Assembly: GCF_024713975.1 (NCBI RefSeq)
Contig: NC_091112.1
Location: 17,084,501 to 17,148,500 of the forward strand
Length of the DNA: 64,000 nucleotides
Source: Paralichthys olivaceus
Lineage: Eukaryota > Chordata > Actinopteri > Pleuronectiformes > Paralichthyidae
Direction of reading: 5' to 3'
Shown here: piece by piece, positions 14,349 through 26,990 of the stretch
How positions within the stretch are numbered: position 1 is the first letter of the stretch
Layout of the letters: each line of letters begins with the position of its first letter
Position numbers and translations under genes: made by a program
The notes under the pieces: generated by a model
What the model was told of the DNA's origin: nothing
Seen by the model: only the letters and a program-made list of their open reading frames with translations
Database searches by the model: none

Positions 14349-16305
14349 GGCTTACTGGCTCCAAGGTCTGCACATGCAAAAAAAAACACTGTTCAACTGA
14401 AATGACACAAGACAGTCAGTGTTGAAATGGCATCCCTAAACAACTTCTTGAGTTCCTATCAGCCACAACTTGAAATCACTTCCAGCCACCTGAGGGCATC
14501 TCTCTTCAAAACTGATGTGAAACAACTATCCCCAGGTGGCAGGTAAACCAACCCAACTGGTTTTATGGAGGATGTGTACGCAACAAAAGTCTCAGATCAA
14601 ATATACTGCGTTGTGTTATGTGGGTTTCTTAAATTGAACAAAGGTGTTTCAAAGTATAAAAGAGTTATATGGACTTACAACCATCTCCTGTGTTTACACT
14701 GCGCTGTAAAAACGAATCACACCAAACTTCATTGAAAAAAAATCTTAGAATTGAATGTCCCTTTGCTCATGTGGAAAAATTAGGTTTTATTATCAAGGAA
14801 AAGATAAAATAACAGAACTTAATCTGATTCTGTTAGCAATTAGCTAATGCAGACCTCTTTAGAGTAATACACGAATAATAGGTATCCACCAACACAGCAA
14901 ACCAGAGCAGAAGTTATTGTTAACAAACGACAACATACATCTCACTGAATTTTAAATGGTCTTGTGTTGCTCTTTGACCGAGTCAGAAGAAGGCGACGGC
15001 AGGTTCGCCGCTCGTGTTTGTTTTCACTTTCATGGCGACCTGTCACTGCGGCTCTTTCCTCCATTTGAGGACGTGCGACTTTCAGAGTAAACACTGACTT
15101 ACGGCAGACTCGTTCACAGACTCTCTCCCTGGTCAATGTCGTCTTCTCCGTCCTCTACATTAAAGATGTCTGATTTGAATCCATCCTCCTCGTCCCTAAC
15201 ACCAGCTCCGCTCCACGAAACCTGCAGCTTCCTCAAACTTTTCCAACAAATCCGTGTACCTGAGCGTCAAGGTGGAGCAAGCGCCCCAGGTAGCGACAAC
15301 AAATACACGTTCCGGTTAGGACTTTACAAATAAAACGCACGTTAAATCAGCACTTTTGCTTAGGATTGTGTATTGTACGGATTTTATGCTTGATTGTGGA
15401 TTTATTCAAATCACAAAAGAATTATCACGCGATTGAAAACATCTTCTTGACACCGCTTCTCCAGTTTACACCACCAAAACGAGAAACATAATGCTAATAA
15501 TTTTATTTTGAAATCATTTCCGGCGGCATTGTTCCTGCCTGCTGGCCTGCGTCAAGTTAGCGTCAATGAGGCGTCGATTTACCGGATATTGTACAATTTG
15601 AAAATAATCCATCTTCATTTCCCTGTATCTATGAATTGAATTTAACGAGACAAACAAATATTGATTAAATGGCGCAATTATTCAGAATGCGCATATTTTG
15701 CGAGGGCCACCACCACACTTGAAATATAACGCTTTAAAGTGCCATTAATTTTGAAAGAAAATCAACCGGAAGAGCATCTTTTCTTTGTGTTAAGTTTGAC
15801 AAAAGCTAATTTGTATTTTATGACTAAAACTCAGTCGTTAATGTGTCGCGATCCAGATGTTTTATACAGTGTCAGGTTTAATGGATGCTTTTTAATTCAT
15901 GCACACTGCACAGGGTGAACATCTGGGAAGACGTTTGGCCGCAATGTACAAGACGGACATGACGGTATGTTGTGTTTACTGATGTTCGAGTCCGCAGCTG
16001 GATGGTGTGGAAGAAGACACAGATGCTGAGCTAACGATGGACATCAGTGTGCTGGTTGTATTTCCAAGGACGGACTTTAAAATAAGTGCACAAGGAGACA
16101 TGGGGAGTGAGGGGCTTGTCGTTTCGAGCAGCGGGGTCTTTGGGTCATTCTCGCCGGAGACCCGTAGTTAAGCATTAGCTTGTTTTCTCCGTGGAATGAC
16201 GACGCCTGCTCCTCTCAGCCTCCTCCAGGCACACGGCTGCGGGTGATGCTACCTGTCCCCGGCCACACGTTCCCGATCGTCCGCAGCAAACTTTCACTGT
16301 GAACC
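14349..16305. other. kdf1 / zdhhc18 divergent 5' region
   Basis: This interval separates the kdf1 start (minus strand) from the zdhhc18 start (plus strand). 14349-14367 is kdf1 5' UTR next to an acceptor. The kdf1 first exon is upstream but was not located; the 14980-15200 segment, which is GC-richer, is one candidate. The 15940-16305 segment is CpG-rich with no obvious TATA box and is the likely zdhhc18 promoter and 5' UTR. Confidence 0.4.
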
Positions 16306-19300
16306 ATGAAGAACTGCGAGTACCAGCAAATCGACCCGCGGGCACTTCCGACACCCACACCGACCCCTCCTCATCACCAGCAGGGGAGCGTCGGCAGAGA
16401 GGAGCCGCGGAGACCCAGGAGGAAGTGGGAAGTTTTCCCCGGGAAGAACCGCTTCTACTGCGAGGGACGGATCGTCGCGGCCCGGCAGAGTGGGGTCCTG
16501 CCCCTCACCCTGGGCCTCATCCTCGTCACCAGCGGGCTGTTCTTTACATTTGAGTGAGTTCATGTTTTCACATCAGCTCTACGACCCCAGGCGTCCTCCT
16601 GATGATGTGATCAACCGTGGACGACATTTCAACACACCGCACCACCCCTAACTCAAACCAGCTCCATGCATTCATATGTTATTGAAATGAAAAGCACTGT
16701 CTGCTGTATTGGATCAGAGCCGAAATCTAGAGCAGATCACCATGACTCTTAGAAAAAGCCCTAGTTCATGTTATACCTGAGTTGTTACCTAAAAAATACC
16801 CGATTCAACTTAAAACACCAGATCTCTTAACGTAGACTTGCAAAGTTTTCCCAAAAAAGTAAACATTAGAGCTTTTTTTAAAGCTATTAATGCAATATGT
16901 ACCATAATAGGGAACACTGCCAGAATATGGAAATTGCTTTTGTTTCATTTCTGTGTAGGGAAAGGTTTTCAGTCTCCAGGGGGTGACATGGTGATTAAAA
17001 GCACTGGATCTTAATTAAAACCAGATCCCTTAGTGAGTGAAAAAGTAGATTCAGTTATAAGAGACTATGTTTAGGTTCCTTTGGTCAGTTCATCCTCTCT
17101 CTGTCTGCTCCCTTATCCCAGCTGTCCCTTCCTGGTCAAACACCTGACCAGCTGCATACCTGTTATTGGAGGAGTCCTCTTCGTATTTGTGGTCATCACC
17201 CTGCTGCAGACCAGCTTCTCTGACCCCGGCATCCTGCCCAGAGCCACACCGGACGAGGCCGCAGACATCGAGAAGCAAATTGGTAAATGCAAACTCTGCC
17301 CCGCAGCATGGGTCACAACTACATAAGTGTCTGAAATGCCTTTGAAATTATTTCCAAGTGGCCACTGTTTCCCCCCAGAGTGGTATTCATGCAAGTTTAT
17401 GACATGGAATTTAGACCACCACTGGCACCAGGGCTTTCCATGAGTCCTTGAATTTGATCCCTCAACACAAACCGCTTAAGCTCAGCTCATTACTTTGAGA
17501 GTTTACTCTGTTGCATTCAATTATGTCAAACTCCAGAGAACATACTATTTTTAGCACTGTCATAAGAGCTTACACACACTTTATTTTGCTACAGAGCACA
17601 ATTTGCAGTTGGGACAGAAGGCATTGTTGTGCTAACGTCAGCTAATTTCTCTAAGATCGACATAAGGCAGATTCTAATGGTGCAGCAACCACTGCTTGAC
17701 AGTCACATTTTAATGATGATGAAACCTGTGACACAGCAAATGTTAGAATTTCGGAAAAGACTTATGTGTCGTGACTCTGTGCAAATATTCTTCTTCTTTT
17801 GAAATGGCATCAAAGCTCCTCCATTTTGTTTGAATGTTTCAGGACTGATGGATGTGTTTCTGTCCTTTTTCCACCACAGACCTGTTTGAAGCGCTCCATC
17901 TGTTCTGTTCTCTGTCGATTTCAATCCTAACCAACATGATCTTTTCTTTCCATATGGCATCCTTCAGTGTAGTGACCTCAGTGTTTAAAGTTGGCTTCGT
18001 GTGCATCGTGTAAACTCCTACTCATGACCAAAGTTTAGGCAGTGGTGATGTAAGACTCAGCTGTACTGCTGCTGTTCCAGCTATTTTCTGAAACACAGTT
18101 GTAGTGCTGGATATTTACCTGCCATTCTATCTTCAAGGAAATGCTCTGGACATTTAGTTTAACTCGGTCATAGTGATATATTTAAGTCATAGTTAGTTGT
18201 GGTGTTGGACTGGACTTCATTATAGGCCCTGTTCAGACTTGTTGTTAACATCCTGAGAGATCTGATGATTTATGTGTACAAGCGAGCTATGAAAAAGATT
18301 TAACCAATTAAAGAAGTATCAATCAATGTGTGGAGTCTACAGCAGAATGGTGCAGTCCAATCATTCAGCCTTCTGGCTGTGGTGCTCAGTCTTTGCCAGG
18401 TTGCCGGGAGGATGGCGAACTACAAGACACTGACAGGAAAGTGATTAAGCAAGCAATTTATACTTCACTAAATTGAACCAATTGTGTGCACTCAATTTAG
18501 AAAACTAAAGTGGGCGAAAGCAAAATTACTGTCTGGTGTTTTATGGTGCGGCAGCCATCACACAAAGGATGACAAATTAGAAACGCCTCTCAGTCTAATG
18601 TAGTCCAGTACCACACCACCACAAACTGTGACCTGGTAATAAATATATAATTGTATCTACATATTTCCAGTAATGTGACCAAAGACTGAACACGATGAGC
18701 TTCTTAAAGATCGATGAAGTGTCAGGGCTATCACATTATATATTTATTACATTACAGTAAAGATTAGTTATACCTCATAAAGTGGAACACCAAGGCCTGT
18801 AAACGTTTATCACAGAAATGATCAAATCTCGCTGCACAGAAATCAAAGCAAGTCTTCAAATCCCTGCAAAAAAAAGATTTTTCACTCACTCAGGTGGATG
18901 AGACGTGCGCTCACATATGCACTCTGCGTGGAGCACCACACACACACACAATTAGAACAATAAAGGTGTAACCTTAACACGAATGTTGTGCTCCGACCAG
19001 GTTCAAATGTATTTACATGCTCTGGGAGGGAAGGCAGGGTGAAAACGACCTCCTACAATTTGAAAACACTTTCTTTTGCTGTTGTTGCATCTCCCTGGTT
19101 TCTTGTATTATTTTGCAATGCATTTAAATAAGCAACGATTGGTGTATATACTGTACTCCATAAAGAGTGAAGGCGAAGACATTAAGTGCTAATAAGTAGC
19201 ATTTCGACTGCAGGAACTTTCCCCTGGAACTGGGAACTCCTTTTGTTTCCGCAGCAGGTCCCTGGTTGGGGGTTAGTACTTTACAAAAGTACTAGAATGT

Positions 19301-22276
19301 TTTGGGTAGAGGTTCGGCACTTAATTGATTTTGCTGAGTGGCAGCATTTAATTCCGGTTTTGAATTAGCTTAGTTATTAGTGCTCACCTCATTTCCAGCA
19401 TGGCCTCAATGAAACAATTTGTGAGGCGGTAAATCTCAAACAACGGTATCACCGTCTGCATTTCCTCCATGTTTTCTCGGTTTATATAGCATCGTCATTG
19501 TTGTCTTGTCTTCTCCATCACCACCTCCTGGTGGACTGGAGTGGAACCTCTTGTTGTAGCTGCCATTTGTTCACACTACAGCAGGCTAATGTGCCAATGT
19601 AGTGTGGAATGCGCAGTGGAAACACAGGCGAAGTATGGTCTGCAGGAACCTTTCATTTCACTGAGAAGGTTCCTGGGGAAAAAGGTTCTGTGTATTTTTG
19701 GTCAGAATGTGGCTGTAGGGATGGGCAAGACTATTAGTTGTTATTTCTACTTCAACAATTCAGTAAATCGAATAAATTTTGTCCTCCTGAGTCTCTTTTC
19801 TTTCCTCTGCTCTGTAGACAACACAGGAAACACTAGCTTTCGGCCTCCACCGCGCACAAAGGAGGTTCTGATCAACCAGCAGGTGATCAAGCTCAAGTAC
19901 TGCTTCACCTGCAAGATGTTCCGGCCTCCACGCACCTCCCACTGCAGCCTGTGTGACAACTGTGTGGGTGAGTTACAGACACACACCAGTACCATGACAT
20001 TTACCAAGGATAAATAATAAATAAAGGCTTCACAGGGCTACAGAGAACTCTGAACCTTTACCCAGAGACAATTCAGCGTAACCGTTGAACCATTCCTCTA
20101 ATTTCAAAGCGTTTCTCATTCGAGTTTTATCGTTAATTCTCCTTTGTTGTGCACTTCTCCTTCAGAGCGATTCGATCATCATTGCCCTTGGGTGGGGAAC
20201 TGCGTAGGGAAACGCAACTACCGCTACTTCTACACCTTCATTGTGTCACTCTCCTTCCTGACCTCGTTCATCTTCGGCTGTGTGACCACACATCTAGCAC
20301 TGAGTAGGTGTTGATTCTGGTCCACAAGAGTGTCATGGTTGAAAAGCAGGCAGGAATTTACTGGTACTGACACAACAGCACCTGCCAGTAACTGTTTGTT
20401 TTGCCTCACTTGTCAGACTGCCAGACGGATGTGGTTTACCACATCAGAGCAATTTATGTGTCTGATAAGAAGAATATACACACTGTTTTGATTGTGAATG
20501 TGATAAGTGGCTGGTATTTGTCACCACCTGTCTGTCTGTTTGTTCATATTGTATTTCATCCTTACATCCTGCTCTTTGTAGGGTTAGAATAAACAGAACT
20601 GCTTACAGCTTGACTCTGGCATAGCTGCCTCCACAAAAGGACAAATTAAATCTCAATTTTTGGTTTGAGAATTCCAACACACACTTTTTAATAGATTCAG
20701 AAACACACTAGGGGCCTCACTGTTAATTATTTCCTGTCTTTCAGGGGCTCAGGGTGGAAAAGGTCTGGTGTTTGCTCTGCAAGAGAGTCCAGGCAGATAT
20801 CCTTTACTCACAAACATGTTCTAAGATTTCCTCATTAAATGGACTCTGTCAGTGTGTAGGTTTTTATTCTACCATTTCTCAAATATACTGAGGTTCTCCT
20901 TAACCCAACCTTTCACTGCAGTGGAGCTGGTGATATGCTTCTTCTCAGTATGGTCCATCTTGGGCCTCTCAGGCTTCCATACTTACTTAGTTGCTTCCAA
21001 CCTGACCACCAATGAAGACGTGAGTAATGCATTATGCATCCTTAAGACTCTAAAAAGTATTTATTTTTGATGTTTGACACAAGTTTGAACCAGATTTATG
21101 CTAAGTAATGAGGAATACAAATATTTAAAATCAAGATAATGAATTTAAAATAAATTGGAAGCTGCATGTTTTTTTGATTGTGTTACAATAGATTATTTGT
21201 GAAATGTGGAGATTTTTAAAAACACGTTAAAACCAGGATTTACTGTATATTTTTCCAGATTAAAGGCTCCTGGTCAGGGAAGAGTGGAGAAGATGTCACT
21301 AATCCATACAGTCATAAAAACATCTGTATCAACTGTTGTTCTGTGCTCTGTGGACCCATGCCACCCAGGTTAGTCTTCTAAGATATAATATGCAACAGTG
21401 ATATATAAGTGTCTAAAAGAGAACACTTACACTATCTTAAATGTTTCCAATAATGTTCACAACCACGAAAATCCCCAATTTTATTCATGGTAACAGGATG
21501 TTTCATAGTGGTCACCTTTTAACTGCATCATATCTGCTTAACCCGTAACTTTACCCATGTCTGCTACGTATGACGAAGTTAAAACACACTGCTAACAAGA
21601 TCCTGCGCTGCTGCACAACATCTTCAATAGGGATTTTGTGGTTGTTTTGAATGAGAGACACCTAATGGCTCGAACAACATTTGAGCTTAAGTCTCGCTTA
21701 GCAAATGAAATATAATGGAATCCACAGACAATTAGATCCTAAAGCTAAAGTCATCTTAACATATTTCATATACAGACTACATTTGCTGATTATTTGTGGA
21801 AATGCACATTAAATATTCAAGTACAAAGAATTTGTGAACGTACTGCGACACATTCAATCACAATCTCTTGTTCATGTGGTGGAAGAATGAGCTCTGGTCT
21901 CACAATTTATGTTCTGGCACCACAGTTCATTTCAGCGAGGCTTGTGTTAATTATGAGGTTTTACCCTGCAGGGAAAGGTTTGATCAACTGATTATTATGC
22001 AATATCCCCAAACCTTTTGAGTCTACTTGCTGTGCACATTTCAAAAGGATGCTGACTTTCCTTTCTATCTCTTTCAGCTTGATTGACAGGCGAGGTTTCC
22101 TGCCCTCAGATGAATCTGTTCAGACAGACAGCGCGGAAATCGAGGTGCCAACCGCGGCCACTAAAGGCGAGATAAATGTGGTAGGCGGATCTTCCCAGCT
22201 TGCTGTTGGCACGCAGGAAGCCCTCTCTCCTGTGCCTGCACCCCCCAACTCCCAGCACAACTCTTCCTCTGCCTGA
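16306..22276 (+). CDS. zdhhc18: palmitoyltransferase ZDHHC18 (short isoform)
   Basis: This is a Golgi-type DHHC S-acyltransferase that transfers palmitate to substrate cysteines (HRAS and NRAS for mammalian ZDHHC18). Exons: 16306-16553, 17122-17282, 19818-19967, 20166-20303, 20745-20796, 20917-21019, 21259-21368 and 22078-22276, giving 386 residues (human 388). The N-terminus MKNCEYQQI and [15 protein letters not shown] match the family. Four membrane segments lie near residues 62-82, 94-112, 205-232 and 251-277. The DPG motif is at 117-119, the Cys-rich domain runs from [18 protein letters not shown] to the DHHC motif at 190-193 (catalytic Cys193), and the TTxE motif TTNE is at 280-283. The intron after residue 249 is a U12-type AT-AC intron; assuming GT-AG there breaks the frame. 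The C-terminal tail after SLIDRRGF is short and unstructured. Teleosts have zdhhc18a and b; I cannot assign which. Confidence 0.95.
19208..19690. repeat. Degraded DNA-transposon-like repeat in zdhhc18 intron 2
   Basis: The left part reads GCAGGAACTTTCCCCTGGAA and the right part contains AAGGTTCCTGGGGAAAAAGG. These are roughly inverse to one another, with GGTCCCTGGTTGGGGGTTAG and GTACTTTACAAAAGTACTAG between them. The arrangement resembles teleost hAT-type non-autonomous elements with GGAAC-rich ends. It has no coding capacity, and the borders and class are tentative. Confidence 0.4.
20797..20916 (+). other. U12-type AT-AC intron of zdhhc18
   Basis: This 120 bp intron begins ATATCCTTT, the exact U12 5' splice-site consensus. 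It ends in AC at 20916, preceded by TCCTTAAC at about 20897-20904, which matches the U12 branch-point consensus and lies about 13 bases from the end. Removing exactly this interval joins residues as [14 protein letters not shown], aligned with human ETPASVLELVICFF. No GT donor restores that frame. Confidence 0.9.
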
Positions 22277-23706
22277 CAGAAGCCTTGTTGCCTGCTGTGC
22301 TGCCTGGTGTTGACTGCAGTGTGTTTGTTAATCCGTACAAATATTGTTTTTATATGACAGCCAGAGGTTTACACATCAGTATTAAGAAGTTCTCTCAGTG
22401 GAAACAGGACTGTGGTCACAGGGCTCTCCCGCACACAGCCTAAGACAAAGAAGTTGCTTTTCAGCAGCTTTATTATCCACCACCCACACAAGCTAACATC
22501 AATCACACATAACTTGGCTTTACAGCACTGTCTCTATCCACCTCAGTCCTTGTGTGTCTCTGAGTGTCCCCCGTGAGGAAGCTCAACCTGCCTTATAAAG
22601 CTGAGGATCAATCGCTCTCACCTGCGCTGATTGATCCTCTGGTGCAGGTGAAGGTGCTCTCCCCTCCCCCTCACCTCCACAAAGACTTTTTTAGAAAGTG
22701 TCACACTGTACTAAATGCTGAGATGGTTTTATTAATATTTGATCATTAATAATCAGTGAAACAAGCTCCCCGATTGCTGGCTAAAGACGGGAATATCATC
22801 GAACTCACCCGTGACCCTGGGGTGGGTGAGGTGGAAGGGAGTTGCTGTGTGCCTTGTCAGCCTGATTTGTTTAGACACCTGCTGCAGGCAGTTGATGCAC
22901 TGCTGCACAGCTCAGTCAATCATGAACAAATCAGGTTAAATGCTATTTTTCTTCTGATATAAGCACCACAAATATCGATCGCTACATATATCTATATTTT
23001 TATGTTTTATATTTTTTACTTCCTTTATCTTTTTGAAATTCTACACCTCAGTCTTAAGTAGTTCCTGTGCTTTTTGTTGACTCAGGGTTTTTTATAAGGG
23101 AGGAAGAGTGCCAGGGTTGTCGTAAGAAGAAGACTGAGGTCCTCTTCTTCCTCCTCCTCACAGAGCTGCACTTGTTGTTCTCTGACAGCGAGACACAGGA
23201 AAGTAAAGGCTATACAGCCACCTTTGTTTACGAGACGTAACTGTGAGCCACAATACTCTCACATCAAGTAGTAGAGTAGCAGCTGTTCAGCATTTAGAAT
23301 TGAATGCGGCTCTTTTTTGTTGGCACCAAAAGATTTATTTGTGCGTACGGAATAAGCTGAAAGCCAGTTGAAGCTGAAGTGTTGGTAGTCTTTCGTTTGT
23401 TTTATTACTGAGTTGAGTTTGATTAGGGTGTAAAAATAGTGTTCTGAAGCTGTGGAGAAAAGCTTTTTCTGCTCCGACTGTACCTCGTTTTATTGTGTTG
23501 GTTCCTCTTCTCCTGTCTCGTGTTCACAAGAATATTTATATGTATTAAAAAGGTTAAAGTGCCAATTTATCTGTTGCAAATCAACTCCATAACCACATCT
23601 TCCCATACATGCCTTTATTCTTTGTTTTCTCTTGGTATGTGTTTTGAGTTGTCCACCCTGTGTTTATATATTTTTGTTTTTTCATGCATCACAAATGCGA
23701 ACATTT

Positions 23707-23712
23707 AATAAA
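23707..23712 (+). terminator. Polyadenylation signal for the zdhhc18 short isoform
   Basis: An AATAAA lies about 1.4 kb past the stop at 22276. It predicts a 3' UTR of about 1.45 kb (22277 to about 23730). Confidence 0.5.
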
Positions 23713-24785
23713 ACATACATACTTTTCCATGCAGTTCATCATCTGTGTGTGCTCATTTTTCATTGTTTCATTTGTCCTCCTTCCCAGTTTCCATATTCAA
23801 GTATAATTGTGTTTTTTCCAGGGGGAGAAAAGCTCTGAACTAACTGCCCCAGCATCCGGGTACACGTTTTCTGTGTCCTAACTTACTGTCCTGTATGTGG
23901 TCTGTCTGTATCAACACCAACATCAGGAGGAGAAATGTCTTTGCAGGGTCCTGTACTGGCTGATTAGCCACATTTAGAGCAGGAAAAGCAAGACAGAGCT
24001 TGGTAGGCCTGTATCGAGAGAGAGGGAAAGTGAGTGCAGAGTCTCCACTGTTGTGCCTGCATGTCCTCGTTCTGCCCTCATGCTTTGCTTTAGGTTGTAC
24101 ACATTGCAGAGTGTATGATTAAAACAATACAGGTTGCATTGTTTGTGAAACTACTTCACAGTGCCGATTTTAAGGGTGTAAGCTATGGCTCATATGTATT
24201 ATCTTTAATATTTAAAATTTTTATCCCATCTAATTATACCAGTAAGGATACAGTACCTGATGGATGTATCATTTGTGAGTTTAGGGTGCAATCAGTGCAA
24301 TATTGCCACATGCTGCCCGAGGAACTAAGGTGTTACACAGTGTAAAACAAAACACATGTTATTGATTATTGACTAACAGTTGTTTAAATGGTCTTAAGCT
24401 TCAGGGCTTAAGACATTTTAACTGTTGCTGAAAAGCTGAATTAATTAAAGCTACACTAATTCCTATTTTTATGAAACTGCCTTTCTGCCCCGATGTGATT
24501 CGCTTATAGTGAGAGCTAATTATCACACAGCTCCACTTCCCCGTAGCCCTATTGTTTTTTATCACCTTTCAGCTCATTGCTTGATTTTGATGGGGCACAC
24601 CATCAACTCTCTACCCTCGCTTCAGCTTTGTATCCAGCAGCAAGCAGCTGTTTTCAGGGACAAACATCCAAACAATCACTAAACAACCAATTAACAAATG
24701 AAGTTAATGAAGGTAATGGAACATTTAGCAGCTGGTATTTTCCTCTCTCGCTGGAGTCCAAAAGAAGAGCTAAGCTGTACAATCA

Positions 24786-25215
24786 TCAAAGCTGCTTTCA
24801 GACATGCACTGAACTGAGCTTCTCTGTATTCTCTCCAGAGGAAGTGCATGTGTGAACACAAAAGTCTGAATGTTGCAGGTGTGTGTCTGCTCTCTCCACC
24901 TGGCCCCCGAGTATAAAGTCTGCTGAAAGTCAGGTTAATCCGATGTGAGAACACAGCAGGGGATCATAAGTGCCGACATCAGTGTCAATGTACTGTAAAA
25001 CAAAAACATTTGATCTCTGCAGCGGAATTAATATGTGACATCCTGCCTCTGAATCCCCCGGAGGATTTGTTGCTGTTGAACGAGTCTGAGTGGAGAACCT
25101 CCTGCTGTGTTGTTCATTTGTGAAAGGAAACCTATGGAGAAAGTCCAGACCCTATTTCTCCTGAGTTTCTCCCAAAAGGTCATGTCCGACAACAGCTGTA
25201 GCTGTACACATTTCA
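24786..25215. repeat. Dispersed MITE-like repeat (AAGCTGCTTTCAGACATG family)
   Basis: The copy starts near AAGCTGCTTTCAGACATGCA. It continues through GCATGTGTGAACACAAAAGT, ATTTGATCTCTGCAGC and GAGTGGAGAACCTCCTGCTG to GGAGAAAGTCCAGACCC. Equivalent phrases occur in the same order near 26575-26990 and 30385-30765, and partially near 48568-48950. There is no coding capacity. It lies inside the zdhhc18 long-isoform intron. Confidence 0.6.
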
Positions 25216-25561
25216 GTTGCATCATTGGATGTGGGATCCAGTGTTTTGGGAGTTCAATAGGGGATAAAGTCCACTGCTGTTAATCCATACTTTTAAAAAA
25301 CTTCATTAAGTACCCAGTTCTAGCAGACAATGCTCTAAGATGTTCATCGGACTCAAATATGTCTAATGTGCATCTACATGTGAATCTATGGCATGAAACG
25401 TTGCTGATTCAGAGCCCTCGTGTGGCCTGCTTGCACTGCAGCTTGTCTTTTGTTCATCTTTCACAGTTGTTGCTGTATTCACTGCAGTGATTTAATACCC
25501 TGCTCCTCTCACCGGTGCTGGTCTTGTTTTTTTCCCACCTTCCCTCTTTCTGCCTCCTCAG

Positions 25562-25885
25562 TGCACACAGGGAACTAAAGGTCTGCTGGAGTCAGCCACT
25601 CTCCCTCCTCTCCTGTCCACCTCGTGCCCACAGGGGAAACCTCCGACAGCTCATGCCTGTGCGGACAACAGTGCAGCGGTGAACTCTGACCCCTCACCGG
25701 TGAACTCCATGGGCTGCGGGGCCCGCCACACCGCCGGCTCTCAAGGTGATACCTCTCCTTCACATCACACCAAGACTCACTCAAAGAAAAGTAAACCTGC
25801 AGCTTTACAGATTCCCAAGCCCACTTTCGAAGCCCCTGTTCCCCCTACCTCTCCGGATGCTGCCAGCTTCGCCCCTTTGCACTGA
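25562..25885 (+). CDS. zdhhc18: Alternative C-terminal exon of zdhhc18 (long isoform)
   Basis: An acceptor (CTGCCTCCTCAG) is followed by a 107-codon open frame to TGA, starting CTQGTKGLLESATLPPLLS and continuing Ser/Pro/Thr-rich to ASFAPLH. The opening resembles the C-terminal region of the paralog ZDHHC14 (CIQSTKFVLQAAATPLLQ). A GT at 22181 inside zdhhc18's last exon (AATGTG then GTAGGC) would join in frame, giving a protein of about 462 residues, close to ZDHHC14 (488). I infer that it is an alternative last exon: the short form reads on through 22180 to its own stop, and the long form splices here. No start codon of its own is evident. It could be obsolete, but the frame is intact and GC-richer than its surroundings. 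Confidence 0.72.
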   Translation, partial: CTQGTKGLLESATLPPLLSTSCPQGKPPTAHACADNSAAVNSDPSPVNSMGCGARHTAGSQGDTSPSHHTKTHSKKSKPAALQIPKPTFEAPVPPTSPDAASFAPLH

Positions 25886-26574
25886 CGGACCTTATGATGA
25901 CAACTTTGAGTGAAAACCCACATTGTTTGAAGCTTGCATGCTGTAAAACAGTGAGATACAAGTATGCATTGATTTTTTCTCTTTCGTTGTGTGTTGGAAG
26001 TCCTGGGTGTGGTCATTGAGGAAGGGGATGACAATCACAAAGATGTAATTTGTGGGATGTCTGTAAATGATGGTTTAGTATGGAAAGCAATTTTAAAGAT
26101 GGACTGACAGAGCCACATGTCCCTCAGTGGCTCTCATGTGAAATGTGAATTTTCCTGATGATGCATCAGGTGGAACAGTCTTTGTACGAAGGGTTAATGC
26201 TCAGAATGTGTATTTGTAAAGAGAGATGCTTCTCTTAAAGGGACAGTCCATCCCAACTATGGAATTCACAAATGTGATTTCCATACTATTGTGCAGCTCA
26301 GTTTACAGTGTGAATTTCAGCCATTGTCTCCCTAAGCTGAAAAGCAGAGTTACAGTTTGTACTGATGATGTCATGTCGAGGCACTGAGCAATGGAACAAG
26401 TGATGGAGTTTGGCGAGAAGCTGTGGCGCTTTTTCAAGAATACGAGAGACAGTTTTTGCATTATTTCGTATCTGAATGCTCTGAAAACTCATATTTATGT
26501 ACAAGTGGCTGACAAATTAAAAGGAAAAACCTACATGAATTGTTTTGTAAAAACACATTCAGTGCTCTTTGTGC
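25886..26574. other. Probable 3' UTR of zdhhc18 long isoform and flank
   Basis: This follows the alternative stop. No convincing AATAAA is seen close by; the next clear ones are AATAAA hexamers near 28488-28502. No gene is recognised. Confidence 0.35.
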
Positions 26575-26990
26575 TCACTGTGTGTGAGAAATGTCAGTCA
26601 GTTTGCAGCCCATGTAATACAGCAGGAGATTATCAGGAGGATTCACCACGAGCGAGTGTGTGTTAACAACCTTTCTAACTCGCAAAACTGAAAAAAACAA
26701 GAAGAATCCAAATATTTCAGGATGAAGAAAAGAAGCCACACACGTGGACGGCGCTAAGATGTCAACTGAAAAATGCAACAAGATTCTATTTTTGGTGATG
26801 ATAAGGTGAAAAGGTCCGACGCCGACGTTGATGTGCTGTAAAAAAAAACATGTGATCTCTGCCTAAAGGCTCTGGAGAATTTTTCTGTCTTGTTGTCTGA
26901 CCAGAGAATCTCCTGCTGTGCTGTTCATGTGTGAAAGTCAAACTCCGAAGAAACTCTGGACCCCATTGTATGAACATTCTTGGGAGTCTG
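26575..26990. repeat. Dispersed MITE-like repeat, further copy
   Basis: This contains AATACAGCAGGAGATTATCA, GAAGCCACACACGTGGA, ACATGTGATCTCTGCC, AGAATCTCCTGCTGTGCTGT and TGTGTGAAAGTCAAACTCC. These match the copies at 24786-25215, 30385-30765 and 48568-48950 in order. The left end is unclear. Confidence 0.55.

Noticed and set aside
16294..16563. Overlapping frames on both strands at the zdhhc18 first exon
   Set aside because: They are shadows of the GC-rich coding exon in other frames.
20745..21019. zdhhc18 exons 5 and 6 as one GT-AG arrangement
   Set aside because: No GT donor near 20796 gives the conserved frame. Only the AT-AC intron restores the family sequence.
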